A stretch of DNA of 8,673 bases from an uncultured Atopobium sp. (GTDB lineage: Bacteria; Actinomycetota; Coriobacteriia; Coriobacteriales; Atopobiaceae), in assembly GCA_916720465.1 (NCBI GenBank), contig CAKARF010000035.1, positions 1 through 8,673 on the forward strand, in the 5' to 3' direction. The notes under the pieces were generated by a model. The model searched no databases and was not told the DNA's origin. It was given only the letters and a program-made list of their open reading frames with translations. The position numbers were made by a program, and so were the translations under genes. Positions 6,590-8,673 of this stretch are shown in pieces; the first letter of the stretch is position 1, and every line of letters starts with the position of its first letter.

Positions 6590-7762
6590 TTAATGCAAGT
6601 CTCTGTCTGCTTCGAGCTCAGACAAATCACTTGTATTTCGATCAATCAGAATGGTGATATCCATATCAGGATAAATCTTACTGAGCTTCTTTTTGATGTC
6701 ATCAACAATGGCATTTCCGTCATACCCAAACTCAATGACGGCATCAAAAGTGATGGTTTTCTCGTCAAGGTTTGCAATAAAGCCGTGAACCTGAAGAACG
6801 CCTTCATGCGTGAGGGCAATCTTTGTGACGGTATTTCTCATCTTTAAAATTCTGTTATCAGTACGGTTTTCAGCGTAAATACTGATAGCAGCCACAATAA
6901 CTTTGCCAGAAGTTTCCTCATAAATATTGGTGCTCAGGCGTCTCATCATGTTGTCAATATCAGTTGCAGTTGACTGATCAGAAACTTCAGTGTGGAAAGA
7001 GCCTACATATCTATCAGGTCCGTAATTGTTAAGAATGAGGTCGTAGACACCGTTTGCGTCAGGGTCTTTATTTACAATTTCTGCAATATGAGCTGCAAGT
7101 GCAGGATCTGCTCGCTTACCAATAATTTCTTTGACAGAGTCACTGAGCATCTCTACAGAAGCCTTAATAATAAAGACAGAAATCAGCACACCAACGTAAG
7201 CCTCAAGGCTTACTCCTGTGTAGGTATAAATGAGTGCCGCCGCTAAAACGGAGCTTGAGAGAATAGCGTCAAAGAGGGCGTCAGCACCAGAGGCAGCAAG
7301 CGTGTCAGAATTGACTCGTTTGCCAACAGACTGCACGTAGTTGCCAAGAATAATCTTAATCAGAACAGCAACTGCAATGATGATGAGCGCAGTAGGGGAA
7401 TAGTCAGGAGTTTGTGGGTCCAAGATTCCCTTAATAGACTCGACAAGCGAGCTAATACCTGCGTACATGATGACTGCCGCAATAACTGTGGTAGTCATGT
7501 ATTCAAGGCGTCCGTGGCCAAAAGGATGGGAGTAGTCGGCCTGTTTGTTTGAGAGCTTGGTTCCAGCAATAGTGATGACTGACGAGATAGCATCAGAGAG
7601 GTTATTAACCGCATCAAGGATTACGGCAATAGAGTTTGACCAAATGCCAATAGTTGCTTTGAATCCCGCAAGAAAGACATTGGCGAGAATACCCAAGATG
7701 CTTGTACGGACAATGGTTGACTCTCGCTTTTTGGGAGAAATGGTATGGGTGGTATTGCTCAT
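6590..7762 (-). CDS. Cation diffusion facilitator, probable Mn(II) exporter
   Basis: Membrane antiporter of the CDF family, 390 residues, that would export a divalent cation in exchange for protons. The usual six-helix core covers about residues 16-215. Membrane segment 2 carries DAVNNLSD, with Asn53 and Asp57 as an NxxxD site; segment 5 carries DALFD, Asp161 and Asp165. Asn-Asp-Asp-Asp at this site is the pattern of manganese CDF proteins such as pneumococcal MntE, whereas zinc exporters usually have His. The tail is longer than the usual CDF of about 300 residues: a first cytoplasmic domain (about 218-298) is followed by what looks like a second alpha-beta domain (about 302-376). The ATG start has AGAGGGG nine bases upstream, inside the end of the upstream repressor gene, only six bases away, so the two genes are cotranscribed. 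Metal specificity is inferred, so mntE is not assigned as a symbol. Confidence 0.9.
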   Translation of the reverse strand: MSNTTHTISPKKRESTIVRTSILGILANVFLAGFKATIGIWSNSIAVILDAVNNLSDAISSVITIAGTKLSNKQADYSHPFGHGRLEYMTTTVIAAVIMYAGISSLVESIKGILDPQTPDYSPTALIIIAVAVLIKIILGNYVQSVGKRVNSDTLAASGADALFDAILSSSVLAAALIYTYTGVSLEAYVGVLISVFIIKASVEMLSDSVKEIIGKRADPALAAHIAEIVNKDPDANGVYDLILNNYGPDRYVGSFHTEVSDQSTATDIDNMMRRLSTNIYEETSGKVIVAAISIYAENRTDNRILKMRNTVTKIALTHEGVLQVHGFIANLDEKTITFDAVIEFGYDGNAIVDDIKKKLSKIYPDMDITILIDRNTSDLSELEADRDLH

Positions 7763-7768
7763 ATGTTG

Positions 7769-8284
7769 TTACCCCTCTTCTACGTGAGCAAGAATCTTGT
7801 TGAGCAGACGGCGGAGCTCTTCTGCATCTTCTGAAGTGAGATTGACGCAGGATCCAATCTGATGTGGAACATCTCTCATCTGCTGTTTGAGCTGGGAGCC
7901 AGTTTCCGTAAGAGAAACAATAAGCCTACGGCCGTCTGCATTTGTTTTCTGTCTTGCAATATAGCCTTTTGATTCGAGTTTCTTAAGAAGAGGTGTGAGT
8001 GTTCCCGAATCAAGATGCAGGAATTTACCAAGCTCGCTTACATCCAAGCTGCAATGCTCCCAAAGTACCATCATGGTTACGTATTGCGTGTAGGTAAGTC
8101 CAAATGGCTTAAGCAGCGGCGTGTACCTGCGTACTACTTCTTTTGAAGCGCTGTAGAGTGGAAAACAGAGCTGGTTTTTAAGGAGAAGCTCGGGGATGTC
8201 TTGGGAGTTGTCGAGTGCAGAAGAGCCGCCAGCAAAAGTGCTGGCGGCTGCGACGGACTGCATTTCTTTCTGAGTAGAGCCCAT
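7769..8284 (-). CDS. MarR-family repressor of the OhrR type
   Basis: Winged-helix DNA-binding repressor of 171 residues. It matches B. subtilis OhrR in LKNQLCFPLYSASKEV, LTYTQYVTMMVLWEH, LDSGTLTPLLKKLE and the wing GRRLIVSLTETG. OhrR leaves DNA when organic hydroperoxides oxidise its N-terminal Cys. That residue is Cys40 here, and Tyr54 and Tyr65 fall at the spacing of the two Tyr residues that hold the Cys in the Bacillus protein. A second Cys at 146 lies where two-Cys OhrR proteins have their disulfide partner, so a Cys40-Cys146 disulfide switch is plausible. About 30 extra polar, Ala/Ser-rich residues precede the usual N-terminus. The ATG at 8284 is used (GAGAGGA about 11 bases upstream); the ATG at codon 8 is an alternative. 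The gene sits 21 bases after the peroxidase gene and 6 before the exporter, so it probably autoregulates this operon. No ohr gene is in view. Confidence 0.9.
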   Translation of the reverse strand: MGSTQKEMQSVAAASTFAGGSSALDNSQDIPELLLKNQLCFPLYSASKEVVRRYTPLLKPFGLTYTQYVTMMVLWEHCSLDVSELGKFLHLDSGTLTPLLKKLESKGYIARQKTNADGRRLIVSLTETGSQLKQQMRDVPHQIGSCVNLTSEDAEELRRLLNKILAHVEEG

Positions 8285-8305
8285 GAGTAGACCGGTCCTC
8301 TCGCC

Positions 8306-8673
8306 TTAGGCAAGAAGGTTTTTAATTGCAGCCTCAACCTCTGCCATATCGGTTGTTGGCTCGAAGCGAGCAATAACGTTTCCTTGGCGGTCTACAAGGA
8401 ACTTGGTGAAGTTCCACATGATGTAGGCCTTGTCGCCAAACTTTTTGTTGTTTGCCTTTGCAAATTTGTCCAGAGCAAGTGCCTTGATACCCTTACCAAA
8501 GCCCTGGAAGGGGAAGGCTGTTGCGAGGCGCTCAAAGAGAGGATTTGCGGTCTCTCCGTTGACGTCACCCTTCTTGAACTGTGGGAAATTGGTACCAAAC
8601 TTCATGGTGCAGAACTGATGAATCTCTTCATCGGACTCTGGGGCTTGGTCTGCAAACTGATTGCAAGGGAAGT
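8306..8673 (-). CDS. Glutathione peroxidase family thiol peroxidase, 5' end outside the window
   Basis: Reduces hydrogen peroxide and organic hydroperoxides with thiol reductants; in bacteria this family usually takes electrons from thioredoxin rather than glutathione. The window shows the C-terminal 121 residues; the family is normally about 160. The frame continues past an internal Met codon at 8605 to the window edge and encodes the FPCNQF block, which proves the gene is longer than that Met would suggest. Visible active-site residues are Gln in FPCNQF and the Trp-Asn of MWNFTKF; the peroxidatic Cys (or Sec) lies in the missing part. The Cys of FPCNQF is the usual resolving Cys of thioredoxin-dependent members. 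NFPQF and KKGDVNGE match the family loop before the last helices. It is upstream of the OhrR-type repressor in the same direction, so the operon promoter is probably outside the window. Confidence 0.93.
   Translation of the reverse strand, partial: FPCNQFADQAPESDEEIHQFCTMKFGTNFPQFKKGDVNGETANPLFERLATAFPFQGFGKGIKALALDKFAKANNKKFGDKAYIMWNFTKFLVDRQGNVIARFEPTTDMAEVEAAIKNLLA

Overview
The window looks like ordinary chromosome from a low-to-medium GC actinobacterium. My best guess is Coriobacteriia of the Atopobium/Lancefieldella/Olsenella type. This is an inference from the tandem feoA-feoA-feoB layout, the protein style and the roughly even base composition; no rRNA or other marker is present to confirm it. 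There are seven protein genes in two blocks that converge on a structured intergenic region. I see no mobile element, CRISPR array, tRNA or rRNA.

Left block, + strand. Positions 1-2693 hold most of a phosphoenolpyruvate carboxylase gene (ppc), whose reading frame is open to the left edge, so its true start lies outside the window. A strong intrinsic terminator follows at 2782-2826. A ferrous-iron uptake operon comes next: a likely promoter at 2848-2876, small palindromes that could be metal-regulator operators, two different feoA genes (2935-3201 and 3271-3516), and feoB (3516-6176), which overlaps the second feoA by one base. FeoB carries a strongly acidic insertion of about 130 residues in its first extracytoplasmic loop. 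The operon ends at a clear terminator, 6208-6238.

Middle, 6177-6589. No protein gene is visible, but the stretch is full of inverted repeats. It includes a plausible + strand small RNA (about 6451-6569) with its own promoter-like sequence, a long hairpin with a C-rich loop, and a strong terminator pointing at the 3' end of the right block.

Right block, - strand, reading right to left: a glutathione peroxidase (5' end cut off by the window edge), an OhrR-type MarR repressor with the organic-peroxide-sensing cysteine, and a cation diffusion facilitator with an NxxxD/DxxxD metal site typical of manganese exporters. The gaps are 21 and 6 bases, so this is probably one operon. It combines peroxide removal, peroxide sensing and divalent-metal export.

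Together the two blocks suggest a local iron/manganese/peroxide theme: one imports Fe(II), the other handles peroxides and exports a divalent metal, probably Mn(II). The families are all known. The least explained items are the FeoB insertion, the candidate small RNA, and the pairing of peroxidase and OhrR with a metal exporter.
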